DNA of 64,000 nucleotides from Undaria pinnatifida (GCA_012845835.1 JABAKD010000023.1:13222862-13286861); one strand, 5' to 3'. Shown: positions 1-12,262, counted from the stretch's first letter. A program made the numbers and translations. Notes: generated from the letters alone by a model not told the origin.

Positions 1-1040
1 CCCATCGGGCACCACTTTCGTTCCCTCCCAAAACCAATTCATTTTTCGGAGGGGTATAGAGTGTCTTAGCCTCCAAAAAAAAACTTGCACCTATACCGTA
101 GAAAACCCATGAAAAAAGCGCCCGAAAAAGTGCAAATCCTATCCAAGCACGAGTCGGCTCCAAATGGAGTTCCACACGTAAGTCAGCCTTAGTCAGCCCG
201 CCCTTGAGGGAGGGAATTCCTACGATTCCTCCCCCCCATCCCTGCCAACGGAGGATCCCCAAAAGTGAAGAATATGGCGGCGTGTTCCATCTACTTCTCG
301 TAAAACTAAGCAGACTAGAACCACGCTAGGATGCATTTATGAACGCTGCATGCATGCATGCAGGTAGTACGTTTGGATTCAACTTGTTCTGAATGACGGG
401 CCCCCTTAACGCCTTCGCTGCTGAAACCCTTTTTCGGGACAAATTTACTTGGAACTTAGTACAGCCAGGGGTCTGAATGACGGGTCCCCTTAACGCCTTC
501 ACTGCTGAAATCCTTTTTTGGGACAAATTAACTTGGAACTAGTGTAGCCAGGGCTCTAAAGGCTCTAAAAGGGGTTACACCTAAATCGTCGGAATCCCAC
601 TTCTTTTGTTGTAACAATAATGTTCGCTGAATGCTTATTACGCCAACGGGATAGTCCAATAGGGCAGCGCAACACTTCATTTGTTTTTCCCAAATCAGTT
701 CTCGGGAGAGTCATAGAGCCCCTCAGCCTCAGAAACAAAAACGGTGAACCTACCCCTAAGTATACGTCACCACCTATGGTACCCGAAAAGTACCCCACGA
801 ATACGTGCAACTCCTATCCAAGCACGGGTCGGATCCATGTGGAGTTCCACATTAAAATCGGCCTTAGCCAGCCCTTGAAGGAAGGGATCGCTAGGAACCC
901 CCCCCCCCTCCTACAAACGGCTAAAACTGCAAGTCCGGACCTAAGCACACGTCAGCCAGAGGTTGGGTCCCCCACCTGAGTCAACCGGAGCCAGCCCGTG
1001 AGGGAGGGGATGGCAACGAATCCTCCCCCCATCCCCACCA
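1..1040 (+). repeat. Diverged direct repeats at the window start
   Basis: Segment 127-235 (TCCTATCCAAGCACGAGTCG, TGGAGTTCCACA, GTCAGCC and a poly-C run) recurs at 800-900, and its last third again at 950-1035. The rest, apart from the 84-bp tandem pair at 389-557, shows nothing else. No gene is supported; the 119-codon frame at 620-979 lies in the repeat. Confidence 0.6.
389..557 (+). repeat. 84-bp tandem pair (TGAATGACGGG family)
   Basis: Two adjacent units (389-472 and 473-557) share CTGAATGACGGG, CCCCTTAACGCCTTC, GGGACAAATT and ACTTGGAACT. Inverted single copies lie at 7042-7133 and 59849-59927. The first block resembles the TGACGGGGCTCCT block inside the MITE-like family, so the two may be related. 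Confidence 0.7.
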
Positions 1041-1977
1041 ATGAGCCGAGCACTCCAGCACTGGCTCCGATGCCCAGGGACTTCACGGCCGCCGCCTTCA
1101 CACTCGCTACCTAAAAACGAAAAACAGCAAAAAAAAAAACGGGTTGAGCTTCGGTATCTTGAGTCAGACAGGGTTAAAGTTTGGATATGATCAACTGCAC
1201 GCCGCCGCCGGAACCGAACGAACGTAAAAGCAAGATAAATAAAATTTTGGAATTCGGGTTCTGCATTTTGTAGCCCGAAAAAGTGATATAAAAAAAAAAC
1301 GCAGCATAAGAGGCCATACAGGGTTGGAGTTGGATATTGCTTTCTGACAGCCGATGCCTGGATACGAAAATAAAATGAGCAAAGTTACATGTTTGATTTC
1401 GGGTGTTGCGGCCCACCGCTGCCTAGAAAAGAAACCCTAAACACGCAACCCCAAACGGTGTTTGAGGTGTTCGGATATTATGTACCGTACTGCACAACGC
1501 TGGTTCAAATGGAAAAAGGGGAAAAAAAAAAACAGGCGAAAAGCGTTAGGTCTTACATATTCAGAGACTGCACACCAATGTCCTACAACGAAAACAAAAA
1601 TAAGCCAGGAACGGTTCGAGTTTGGACTATTAACACCGTGCTGCCTGCCCAAACCTGCGAGAAAAACACCCCGGAAAAAAAAAAAAAACAAGAAGGTCGT
1701 CGTTTTCTCTTCAATAGAACACGCGGTTCCCCATGGCAAATGTCATATTGGTACAGCGTTTCGCCTATTTCGGGCGTGGTTTCGATGCCTAGCGGCTTGA
1801 TTGCCACAGTCTTCACTCCGTCTTCCTGAAAAGCATTAGAAAAAAATACCTAAAAGCGATCGAGTGTGAACGACTGCACATCGCCGCCCGACAAAATGAA
1901 AAAAGGCTCGTTTGTTGTTTTTGCTACCTGCACCCCACTGTCTGACAAAGAAAATAAAGACGTTAGCAGCATAAACA
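1041..1977. other. A-rich non-coding stretch
   Basis: Many poly-A runs of eight or more and loosely recurring blocks of about 60-130 bp (a GGATATT/GGATATGA start, an ACTGCAC core, then A-rich). Short open frames on both strands look like composition effects. No gene seen. Confidence 0.5.
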
Positions 1978-2056
1978 TCGACAGAAGCAGCAGCAGCAGA
2001 GGCAGCAGAAGCATACAGCAGCAGCAGCAGAGGCAGCAGAAGCACACAACAGCAGA

Positions 2057-2087
<31 letters not shown>

Positions 2088-2170
2088 GCAGCAGCAGAAG
2101 CAGCGGCAGCAGACGCAGCAGCAGCAGACGCAGCAGCAGCAGAAGCACACAACAGCAGAAGCAGCAGCAG
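1978..2170. repeat. Imperfect CAG/GCA microsatellite
   Basis: GCAGCAGCA runs interrupted by GAA, GAC and ACA triplets. Open in several frames because of the triplet unit; the poly-Ala and poly-Leu frames are artefacts. Confidence 0.9.
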
Positions 2171-2734
2171 GGGTCGCCACAAGACTAATACTCTGTTCGG
2201 GTGCTCTCGGGGAAAGGTAACGACGGAACGGGATAGTAGAAGCACCACCGGAGGTATTCCCAGAATAATCACTACGCATGAATCGCGGAGCTCAGATTAA
2301 CGTAATCTCAGTTTGTCAGGAACACTTGAGATACAGCGAGGACAGCAGCAACAATACAGCAGGGGCTGTATCAGTGGAGGAGGCACGGCAAAAAAGAAAC
2401 CGGCAACGCAGAAGCGACAAGACGGGCGGGGGCATATAAAACGAAGCATCACGAAGCGATTTTGGGCAGAAGAGTGATTTTGTTGGTAGGAACACGAGGA
2501 AAGGAGCAACTGCATTGCAAAAACAATACCGCAGCAGTAGCAACGGTGGCGGCAGCTGCAGTAGCAGCAGCAAAAACTTGAAGGGAAGCATTGCCAAATA
2601 TAGCCACGGCGCAGCAGCGCCGCGCACAACTGTATGCCTGGTGCCAGTTTTCAGGAAAGCGCACGAGGGAGTACCTACAGCATCAACACAACAGGAGTGT
2701 ACCAGCTTCTAGCACTCGCGCGGGAGAGAGTAGC

Positions 2735-2852
2735 CACAACAGCAGCATAGCAGCATAGCAGCATAGCAGCATAGCAGCATAGCAGCATAGCAGCATAGCA
2801 GCATAGCAGCATAGCAGCATAGCAGCATAGCAGCATAGCAGCATAGCAGCAG
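2735..2852. repeat. Octanucleotide microsatellite (AGCAGCAT)n
   Basis: About 13-14 nearly perfect 8-bp units in a CAG-rich neighbourhood. Period 8 makes the minus frames read as a Cys/Tyr/Ala/Met/Leu repeat, which is not a gene. The flanks 2171-2734 and 2853-3640 hold scattered CAG runs (for example 3365-3390) and no supported gene. Confidence 0.9.
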
Positions 2853-3681
2853 CAGCTGCGGCGGCAGCGGCACCACAGCAATACATTGCACCTCACCATA
2901 ACCCTAGCAGCAGCAGCACCAGGGGGGGGGTGTACGCGATATCCATGCATGGCCGTAGTCGTAAGACCTTCGCTAATAGACCCTCGATTCCCTACAATGG
3001 CGGGACTGAGCACGTTGGGCTTTCACCGACCAGGCAGACATAGCTTGCACCAAGCGCGAAGAACTGTGAGGTGTTCGGCGAGTCGCATGAAGGGTGAGCT
3101 GCATTCTACTAAGAACCGCTTGTGGGGCGGACTTGCATGTGGACGACATCTTCAATGCGTGAATTTGGTTCAAGGGGGACAGGCGCACCTATTATCGACA
3201 TCGTAGAAAAAAAATGTTTAGACTATACATTTTAGGAAGACGCAGGAGAGAATGGCCACAGCTGTAACACAGCAGCAGCAGGGGCGGCGGTACAGGAGGA
3301 GCAGAGAAAGCATCGCCCTCTTTGGGCCTTCAAGAATACACCGGAGGTAGAATAAAAATGGCAACAGCAGCAGCAGCAGCAGCAGCAGTCGAAGCAATCG
3401 CTTCTGCTGCACGGGCGGTGGTGGCGGCCAACGAAACTTCCGAGTCGCAAAAGGCTGTGGCGCTTGCGTTTACGCCTGTGAAACACAAACAGCGGTGTCT
3501 ATCGTATGCTGGGTGAGATGTACACGGTGTCTGCTCCAGGAGAGAGCTTCGACCATAAGCTTCGCGCATGCAGACCAACGACTGTTACGACTACTGTTCT
3601 TGTTGCTGCTGTTTTTACATGGAAGTGTCGCCATATCTAGTCCGTGGTCACACTAAACAGGAGAGAGAGAGAAAAAAAAAA

Positions 3682-4410
3682 AAACGCCATGAGTAAGGTA
3701 AAGCAAGCACGAAACAACACGGCTACCTCGTGGACTGCTGTTAGAAACCCATGGGGATTTCAAAGAGAAACGCTAAAAAAACAAGACCAAGAGCACAGCG
3801 TCGACCCCCACGGAGTCGTCCGGGCCCCTCCGCCAGCGTAGGGTGTGTGTGTGTGTTTTTTCGAGAGTCATCTCACGGCGGGGGTTTCCCTTTGTGACCG
3901 GTTGGGCTCCTCGGGGGTGGGCATTGGTCAGCATGATGCTCTTACGGGTATGTTTGTGTTAGGACTACTTCAAGGCGGAAAACGCCTGGTCAGGTTGCGC
4001 GAACGAATGTCTTCCAAGTACGAATGCCTTCGAAGTACGGATGCCTTCCAAGTCACGTCTCGGGTGTTGATGGATGATGGATGATGGATGATGGATGATG
4101 CTGATGATATTGAGCTAGATCCTCAGGGTAGGAGCTCAGAAATTTCTTAGAATCTGCTGCATCCCTGGGGTGGGATGGGTTTTGAACAATACGATCGTTC
4201 AACGTAAAAATGGAGCACAAAGAAAACGCCATTCATTGACCGAAGAACCGCCAAGTACGAAACAATACGGCCACCTCGCGGACTGCTGGAGGAACGACTT
4301 TGGGTTTTCAGAGAGATAAAAACTCGAAAAACAAAAATGATGATTACGGCATCGACCGTGACGAAGCAGTGCTCGCCGCTGCCGGCGTACGGTGTGTGTT
4401 TGAAAGAAAC
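3682..4410 (+). repeat. Direct repeat pair of about 180 bp, 545 bp apart
   Basis: 3682-3860 and 4223-4410 share GTACGAAACAA-ACGGC-ACCTCG, GGACTGCTG and TTTCA-AGAGA, and end in a GTGTGTGT run or its remnant. A (GGATGAT)n microsatellite lies between them (4069-4102). Confidence 0.65.
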
Positions 4411-4435
4411 ATGTCGATTGACGGCGTTGACGGCC

Positions 4436-4812
4436 TAGTTTTGTGCCGTCAAGGCCGCGTTAGACGTAACATACTGAATTTAGTATAAAGCGGTTCTCGA
4501 CGGTTATCCGTCAAACGTCTAGAGTGCCGTCAAACGACGTTTTTGACCGGCACTGTTTGGGGCGCCGGCAACACTCGTGTAACGGCCACTCTTCAATTGG
4601 TTACACGAGAGAATCCCGGTTATGCCAAGCAATCTCACCGGAACTGCAGAGAAGCAGCGACAACTCTTTTGCCGGCATCGCAGCTGTCAAATATGTGGGT
4701 TGGCCGTCTAGATATGTCCCGTCAAGGCCTCGTGGTACATAATGTACTGATTTTAGCATGAGACGGTCCTTGACGGTCGTCCGTCAAACATCAACAGTGC
4801 CGTCAGTCAACA
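4436..4812 (+). repeat. Direct repeat pair of about 90 bp rich in TGACGG/CCGTCA
   Basis: 4447-4535 and 4720-4808 share CCGTCAAGGCC, CGTAACATACTGAATTTAG (second copy: ATAATGTACTGATTTTAG), GACGGT-GTCCGTCAAAC and AGTGCCGTCA. Many further CCGTCAA elements lie between. 4813-5104 shows nothing else. Confidence 0.6.
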
Positions 4813-5104
4813 GACATGTTTGGTGTAAAGTATACCATCTAAGGAGATGTGCGTCACGCGTGCAGAATGGTGGTATTCTTACTGGTGCATGCTTTTCCTC
4901 TTTATACGTACGTGTAGACGCTTGACAAAACCGCCAGCATCGTGGTTTTGTTGGTTCTTATGTATAGCTACCGTTCTTCTCCACTGCACGATACGATAGA
5001 GGTTGCATTTTTCTTTTTTCTTTCTGAGGCTCCTTCCTCACACGAGGAGCTTTATGCCTTCTAAGGTAAAACAATATTTTTGCGAAAAAAGGAAGTGCAA
5101 CCAG

Positions 5105-5594
5105 ATGCATACGACCTACAGGATATACGTGATAAACTGGTGCATTCTTTCCAAAACCGTCACATTTATCCCCTTAAAGGATTTATAGTTTCCACGCACA
5201 GATTAAGCTGCCCCCCCCCGCCCCCCCCCTCCCCCCTCCCCCCGCTCTCTCTTGATCAAAACCAGCCCCCCACGTCCTTCAAAACTCCGCCCTCCCCTCA
5301 CCGGTTATTCGACTTACAGGATTCACTTGATAAACAGACGCATTTCCTTCCACAGTATCAGATTTTGTCCTCCTCATAAACAAGTTGTATAGTTTCCGCG
5401 CACAAATTGACTAACATCACCCTGTTGACCCTGATAGCTACACTGTAGTTGCAAGGGGAGTCGCCGACCTATATCCTTAACGAGGACACACAACCCGTAA
5501 TACGCGCGATCGGAGTATCACACACAGCTTGCAAAGACGAGTTTCGACAAAATCTTCGATCTCACAGCTGGAGTGTATTTTTAATTTTATAATA
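5105..5594 (+). repeat. R1 dispersed repeat, copy A
   Basis: Order of blocks: GATAAACTGGTGCATT, TTTATAGTTTCC, a poly-C tract, GATCAAAACCAG, CACCGGTTATTCGACTTACA, GTCGCCGACCTATATCC, CGCGCGATCGGAGTATCACA and the 3' end ATCTCACAGCTGGAGTGTAT. Copies B, C and D share the order; copy E is an inverted 3' fragment. In copy A the short terminal peptide frame lacks its ATG (ACG instead). Confidence 0.8.
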
Positions 5595-5595
5595 G

Positions 5596-5805
5596 CATGA
5601 CCACATCACCTCGCATGTTGTATTTGGCAATACGTATCTCTTTCTAATAATTAGCGATGTCAGAAAATAATGGTAACTACATGATGGCGGTGACAGTGCA
5701 TGACCACATCACCTCGCCTGCTGTATTTGGCAATACGTATCTCTTTCTTATAATTAGCGATGTCAGAAAAAAATGGCAACTACAAATATTCTATCTTTCG
5801 ATCCA
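5596..5805 (+). repeat. Tandem pair of about 105-bp units
   Basis: GCATGACCACATCACCTCGC followed by TATTTGGCAATACGTATCTC and AATTAGCGATGTCAGAAAA occurs twice in a row. A third, diverged and truncated copy is at 63935-64000. Confidence 0.75.
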
Positions 5806-5924
5806 TGTACAATAACAAATTATCAAGATTTAACACGTATTTTATAACACCTAAACACTGGGTTGCATACTGCATCTAACATCAAACCTTCTAGAATAGT
5901 AAACACTACCAAACAGATGATATA

Positions 5925-6844
5925 AAGGGATGTCTTCTTGCTACAACCGTCAGATTTGTCCCCTTTGAGGATTTATAGTTTCCGCGCATATATCGAAATG
6001 CTCCCCCCCCCCCCCGCCCCCCCTCCCCCCCCCCTACTCCCCCCCTCCCCCGATCCCTCTTGTTCAAAAAACCCCACCCCTTCCCCCCCCCCTCCCCCTC
6101 CCCCCCCCCCTTCCTCCCCCCCTCCCCGGATCCCTCTTGTACAAAAACCCCCACCCCTTCCTCCCCCCTTCCTCCCCCCCCCCCCCCGTCCCCCGATCCC
6201 TCCCCCCCCCCCCCACCTCCCCCCCCCCCCCCACCCCATCCCACCCCCACCCCCTCGAACACTCCGCCCTCTACTCACTGATTGTACGACTTACAGGATA
6301 TACATGATAAACTGGTGCATTCTTTCCAAAACCGTCACATTTATCCTCTTAGAAGAATGTATAGTTTCCACGCACAGATTGAGCTGCCCCACCCGCCCCC
6401 CCCCCGCCCCAACCCCCCTCCCCCCATGATAGTTTCCACGAACAAATTGAGCTGCCCCGCCCGTCCCCCCCCCCCCCCCCCCTTAACCCCGCTCCCTTTT
6501 GATCAAAACCAGGCCCCCACGTCCTTCAAAAGTCCGCCCTCCCCTCACCGGTTGTTTGACTTATAGGATCCACTTGATAAACTGATGCATTTCCTTCCAC
6601 AGCTGTCAGATTTTGTCCCCCTCAGAAACAAGTTGTATAGTTTCCGCGCACAGACTGCCTAACATCACCCTGCTGACCCTAATAGCTACACTGCTGTAGT
6701 TGCAAGAGGATTCGCCGACCTATATCCTTAATGAGGACACACAACCCGCAATACGCGCGATCGGAGTATCACACACATCTTGCAAATATGAGTTTCGACA
6801 AAATCTTCGATCTCACAGCTGGAGTGTATTTTTATTTTTTATAA
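5925..6844 (+). repeat. R1 dispersed repeat, copy B, with expanded poly-C interior
   Basis: Same block order as copy A, but the front module (TTTATAGTTTCC plus poly-C) is repeated about four times, with many C tracts of ten or more. It ends in an 18-codon frame, MSFDKIFDLTAGVYFYFL and stop (6788-6844). Confidence 0.8.
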
Positions 6845-8300
6845 TGTATGATGAGCAATGAGTTCCATGGCCTACGGATAAAACGAACAGAACGGAAAAA
6901 CAAGATTTGGCACTGTGATGATCCTTTCAGCACCGCACGCCCGACATGGGGACAGAACACTTGGAGTTAAACTACTATTTTAATGCTTGGAGTTAAACTA
7001 GTTTTTTTAGGAGTCGGGAAGGGGTTCTATAACCCATTTAGACCCCCGAACCCCTCTCTATACTAAATCCAAGTAATTTTGTCCCCAAAACGGGTTTCCA
7101 GTTGTAAAGGCGTTAATGAGCCCCGTCATTCAGAAAAAAAGTGCTTCGGTAGCCGAAAAGTGGCATACCTTGAAACCTTTATCGTCTTGGTACACTTCAA
7201 GGGGTAGACTAAGCAAGTAGATCGCTACGATAAGCCGTGTTAGGGATAGTTTTTTTTTCCTTTAGGGTTGTGTTCTTCCAAGTTATCTGGTAGTTTCGGC
7301 CGGTGGAAAATTAGAAGGATTAGCGACAAAACTTCGATGTTGTTGCACTCTGGTGCGCGAAAGAAAGTCCGCAACGTTTAGCACTCTTATGAAGAGTACC
7401 TCTTCTGGTGACTAGAGAGTTCACAATGAAGATTGTATCGACGCATAAATATATTCAAGCTCTAGCTTAGTCGTACTGGTACCGACGATAACAGCTACGG
7501 GTAGCAACATAATACCTTTCGGCATCTGTGTTAGCTGACGACGAAAACGACGATCCCGGTCTTACCAAGCTTCTACAAACGAGGTGCGGTGGCAGCTTTT
7601 CGCCATGCTGCGTACGTCTCTTCCTGCCTCCCTGCAGGCAGGTCCTTGAGACAGTTTCGGGCACACCCTCTACTCCAGCGGCCCGGGCTGCTTAGCGGTT
7701 CAGTATTGTACTCCCTGTAGGCATTATGATTTTCGTTCTGCCACGTCTGCAGCAGCAAGGGGAGACGTCCTACCGCCAGTCAAGGTCCGCAGCAGGCAGG
7801 AGTCAGGTCAACCGAGGCGTCGGGGCAACAAAGCGGGATGCGGCAAACAACTATTTAGTCTAATAGGGTGGCCGTCAGCAGCGGGGGGAAAGAGCGTTGA
7901 GGCCCAACGTGCGTAAATTAGACCGTGTGGATTGAGCGACCTTTCGGGCTACAGCAGTACCCAGGTACTACCACCGTACAGTAGTACGACAGTCGTTGAT
8001 GGTGGGCAGCGCGAACCGGGATGACTGAGGTTCCTGGAAAACATCGCCTAGAAATACATATCTTTCATGCCTAACTTCAGTGCATCTATCTTGTGGATTA
8101 TGCGTGCTGGTTGCTATTTTGCATACGTACCTGGTACGAGTACCAGGTACGGTACTGAATAGCAAACGTGTCTTAACTTGACCGCTCGAGCAAAAAAAAT
8201 GGGTCTTTGCAAAGTACGAGTTTCATACTGGTGTCATGCGAACTGCGGTAACTGCTGTGTTGCAGAAGTGCGAGAAACTCCAAAGAGAAACACAGCCGTT
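6845..8300. other. No supported gene
   Basis: Contains the inverted TGAATGACGGG copy (7042-7133). The short minus frames at 7467-7758 and 7968-8165 have no recognisable features. Confidence 0.5.
7042..7133 (-). repeat. Inverted copy of the TGAATGACGGG repeat
   Basis: Reads CAAGTAATTTTGTCCCCAAA, then AAGGCGTTAATGAGCCCCGT and CATTCAG: the reverse complement of the 389-557 unit. Confidence 0.65.
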
Positions 8301-8660
8301 CAATACTAAGCAGTAGCACCGTTGCAAGCAAATAATGGCAGCACAGCAGCAAGTATAGCAGCAAGACAACTGGTGAGCACGGGTAGCATGAAAGTACAGC
8401 AGTGCCAAAGCAGTGTGGCACAGCTAACAGCACGGTGGCGAGTACGAGTAAAGCAGTGCAACAATGGATACGTCAGAATAGAGTGCAGCTACGTACAGCG
8501 GGGGCATATCAGCGTACGTACAGCCGTGCAGCAACACAGCTACATAGTAGAACAGCAGCGCAGCACGGCGGCGGCGCAGCAGAACAGCAGGACAGCAGTG
8601 CAGAACAGCAGCGCAGCAGAACAACACCACACTTCCGTACGGTACACATGTAGTCTACAC
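8300..8660. repeat. CAG-rich degenerate low-complexity tract
   Basis: AGCAG and ACAGCAG words recur irregularly. The open frames at 8322-8675 and 8424-8630 follow from the lack of stop-forming words, not from a gene. Confidence 0.6.
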
Positions 8661-10312
8661 ATCGCAAGGCAGTAAATAACTGCGCAACATGGCACTTACC
8701 TTTGAAGAGTTACCAGCAGCAGCCGAGGGACTGGCAGAACACGGCTTCCCAGGACCGCCAGAGGCCCGGCGAAACAACTTTGCCCCACATCTCTTTGGCC
8801 TCCTAGCTGCTGCCTGTGCAATTCTGCAACTGCTGTACGTCATCCCCGCCCCCCCCCCCCCCTTTCGCTCTGCACACGTACCACGCCGTGCCGTACCTTG
8901 CCTTGGCCAAAAATTGTTGTGGTGCGGGGTCAAATATCGGTCGTTCCCGTTCGTGTAGGGGTTCGAAGTTTGAGGGCGTTATGGTATTTCGACAGTCCCG
9001 CATGTGGATTGCTGTTGCTGTTGCTGTGCCAACTGCTGTGGACTGAACACACGAAACCCCCCACCGACATGCCACCAGGAGGCGTCCATCGACTCAGGAA
9101 ATACGCGGCATCCGAGCCTGAGGCATGATTAGCCTAGGGTATGATTACGTGGTACTGAGAAACCAAAAGCGTTCCTGGGGATTAGGGTTGGCCGGGGGTA
9201 TTGATTGGCCTTCGGCTCACGCTGTCATTTCTCTTGCTTATTATATACGTATAGTCTAATAAATGCATCCCCTCTGCACGAAGCCCTGTTCTATCATTTT
9301 ATCGATTTGCGTTGTATTTTGACATACTTCAGCAGCAAGACGCATGCAAGCCGTCCGACATACGACATCCTGGCAGCTCTGTCGGCGAGAGAAGAGATGT
9401 ACTGACAGCCCGGTAACCAGTCTCTGCTGATTGTAGACTATACCGTACCGTTTTAATGTATATTTCTGTTGCCCATTCCTTCTTTTGAGTACCTATCTGT
9501 TTTTTTTGCACTTTTTCGTTCGCCTTCTCCATTCTATCGTACAGTAAACTGGAACTGAGGGATGCGCCAGCTTGGATTGCGAATACAATGGATTAAATAG
9601 ACACAACACAACATGTACGAAAATACGTAGAAGTGTGTGGGGACCTCAAGCTTTAACTTTAACATCCGCCGGAGGTTTTATTACTCGGTTTCGGGGTCAC
9701 TTGAAATCAGTCTCTTCCCTCCTCGTCCCCCTCCCCTATGCTACGAGTACGGTACAGGTACGCGCCTTTTTTTCTATCGCGATTGGGGCATCTCACGTTC
9801 TCACCTCGTCAAATCGCATCGAGTTGCGCCTACCCACGCAGCTGGGCGTCGTCGGCAGCTGATTCCTTTAAATGTTCTTCTGCTGCAAATCTAAAACTCA
9901 AAGGTCAGACCCACTTGAGATTTGAGCTCCAGAACCAACTTTTGCTGTTAAAGCGTTTGAAGGCAACCCCTCGACCACCGGGGCGACCGGACTTTCTCGC
10001 GCGTGTTTGAATACTGTAATCAGCAAGCTCCGCTGAACTGCAATAATATAGTACTGTACAAGAGGATAGTGGTCGCCTGCTAGCCGACATGTCGGCACTT
10101 TAGCGACAACCCGCACTACTCCGCATACTGACACTATTAATAGTGGTTGTTTCTATAGACTATGTGGGCCACGGCTACAGCAAGGGGGCACCCTTTTTCC
10201 ACTACTCAGTGTAAGCAACGCCTGCCAGGTTGCCATGGCAGATGGCCATGGCTAATGTGGGAGGGGGTGCCACCGTTTTTTGATGGATTTGAGCCACTCG
10301 CCCGAGGGACGA
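8661..10312. other. No supported gene
   Basis: Mixed composition with short overlapping frames on both strands (8655-9128, 9572-10134). A poly-C run at 8852-8864. Nothing recognised. Confidence 0.5.
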
Positions 10313-10560
10313 CACTGTCAAGATACGGCCGTCGACGGAGGGGCTGAAGTGCCAAGCAAGGGAGGGACGGACACAGTCGAACCGGCGGTTTCGGCGGAGT
10401 CCCTCTCCTGTGTAGAAATACTTAATAGAGGAGTCGGAGGCTGTGCGATGGGCGTCGCTGCAGCCAGGGCTTCTGCGGAGTCCGTGCCGCCCTCGATGGG
10501 TATGGTAGAAACCGAAGTGAAAGCGGTGTCAGCGGCTGGTTTTGGAGGGGTTGCTTGTGC
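10313..10560 (+). repeat. Dispersed Ala/Ser-coding-like repeat, copy 1
   Basis: About 240 bp match the segment at 21655-21885 in the same orientation (GACGGAGGGGCTGRAGTG, GACGGACACAGTCGAA, GGCGTCGCTGCAGCCAGGGC). The minus frame (10617-10318) is open, Ala/Ser/Thr/Pro-rich. In a 24-codon stretch of the pair, differences fall at all codon positions with few at the third, which argues against recent coding constraint. Confidence 0.65.
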
Positions 10561-10770
10561 CTTGTTGTTGGGTCTGCATTCCTTCAACTGCACCTCTTCG
10601 CGTGTTCCTGGCTCCATGGCCAGACCGTTAGAGGTGTGGGATTAGGTTTTAAGGAGCCGTATCTTCAACTCATGGTCTAGATATGGTAGAACCGGAGTTT
10701 CCCCGAACCTCGCCCATGGAATCATGCCCATATTTCTGCATATGCATCTCATCAGGGTGGGCTAGTGTTA

Positions 10771-10814
10771 ATATACGGCCTCGCGAAAGGCCTCAATTAT
10801 CCGTATTTGAGAAA
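10771..10814 (+). repeat. Short dispersed repeat with ACGGCCTCG-GAAAGGCCT core
   Basis: TTAATATACGGCCTCGCGAA followed by AGGCCTCAATTATCCGTATT matches 28424-28472 in reverse complement. The GGCCT pair can fold as a small hairpin. Confidence 0.45.
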
Positions 10815-11552
10815 ATTTGGGTGGGTTTCGCATGATAAGGATGGCGTTTTATATTCGGAATAGCCAAGAAATAGATCGGAGACACGCGCCTCCGATATCA
10901 GAAGCCATCCGGGGCTCTGGTGGAACCGAATAAAGCAAAGATTACGAAGGCCAACAAAGTGAGTACTCTCCGAGGACCTGCTCAATTGGCAGAACTGCAG
11001 GGGGCACTCTGTGTCACCGCCCAATACCCCTTACAATGCCTCACTGAAAAAAAACTCTAGGCATTTTTTTTTTGGTGCAGCGCAGCTAACCATTCCATGG
11101 CGGTTTGTTATAGCAAACGAATTGCTCGGAATATGAAGACTAGGACGGAATGGGGGGGGTCAACCTCGCGGGCAACCCCGAGCCAATGAACAATAGAGGC
11201 GCCGCACAAACGACCCCAACCCTACCCAAGCCACGGTCTCCGCAGACTGGCACTGCTTGTCGTTCCTAGCTGGGGACCTAGGCTAGAGTAAGGGAGCCAG
11301 GGCCCGTTTTCACCACCCAGTGGTAGAACACAAGCCGGGGAGGTTCTTGCGCTTGCCCAAAAAAGGCGTTGGGTAAATTCTTTATTGTTGACTCTCGTGG
11401 TGCTAAGCACCTGCATGGTGAACGTTTTCTTCGCGAACACGAAAAAATCAGAAGATTAAATGATTGGAGGAATGGAGTTTTGGGGTAGCCCCTAGCTCTC
11501 GAGTGTCGCAATGACCCCGAAAAAAGAGACCCCAACAACAGCGATTCCTCGA
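10815..11552. other. No supported gene
   Basis: Poly-A and poly-T runs at 11047-11073 and a G run at 11149. Nothing recognised. Confidence 0.5.
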
Positions 11553-11835
11553 CGTGTGCTACGATAGAGGAATACCGTTTTTTGGCGAAAAAGTTTCAAA
11601 ATGACGGGGCTCCTCAACCTACTATTAAAAAATAATACTATTATTTATACTATAGTCGAAAAAATTACGCCATTTTTTGCACGATTCTCGTTCAGCACAT
11701 GAAGGCCATGGAATTTTTGATCCGGTGGCAGTTTTTCTTTTTTTTGTCCAAATATGTTTTTCAGAGAGGTCTTAAGCTCCCATATTGAGGGGTAGTATTA
11801 AGAAACCAAGTGGTGCACGTCTATCGTACCACGCG
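11553..11835 (+). mobile_element. MITE-like element, copy 1
   Basis: Inverted ends: GTGCTACGATAGAGGAAT on the left and TGCACGTCTATCGTACCAC on the right. Interior blocks shared with other copies: TGACGGGGCTCCTCAACC, GATTCTCGTT, GGCCATGG and GTCTTAAGCTC. No coding frame, about 280 bp. Confidence 0.65.
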
Positions 11836-12262
11836 TCCCTGCCTTGAAATAAGATAGCCCTCTACCGTACCACTTGATTCGCGCGCTACGTTAATTTTGC
11901 AACCATGCGCAAAGCGCGCACAACAACGGTTGCAGACACTATCGGGTTCCTCATCCACTTGGCGAGAGAGAGAGAGTTCATTACATGATGTCGTATGGAA
12001 CATACATTCTCTTTTGCAGGTTCACCGCCACGGCCGCATGCCACCCCACTAGTGAACAGCGCAGTCGCCCGTGTGGAGTCACACGGAGTGGTGACCGTCA
12101 CGGAATCGTGGGGACGCAGTCGCTCAACAGTGGAGACGCCCTCGCGTGGGTAGCGTGGAGTCGTCCTATCGGCCTGTTTGGCGCGATAAACGAAACGTCT
12201 CAACTGCTCGACGTTGCACTACCGTTTCTGTGATGTGCTCGACCACTCCGTGTCGACAGGCG

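Noticed and set aside
1836-2900. Poly-Ala, poly-Leu and Cys-rich frames
   Set aside because: They result from CAG triplets and the AGCAGCAT octamer.
5938-6429. Proline-rich plus-strand frames and glycine-rich minus frames (also at 29310-30957)
   Set aside because: They are translations of poly-C tracts in R1 and the 400-bp satellite.
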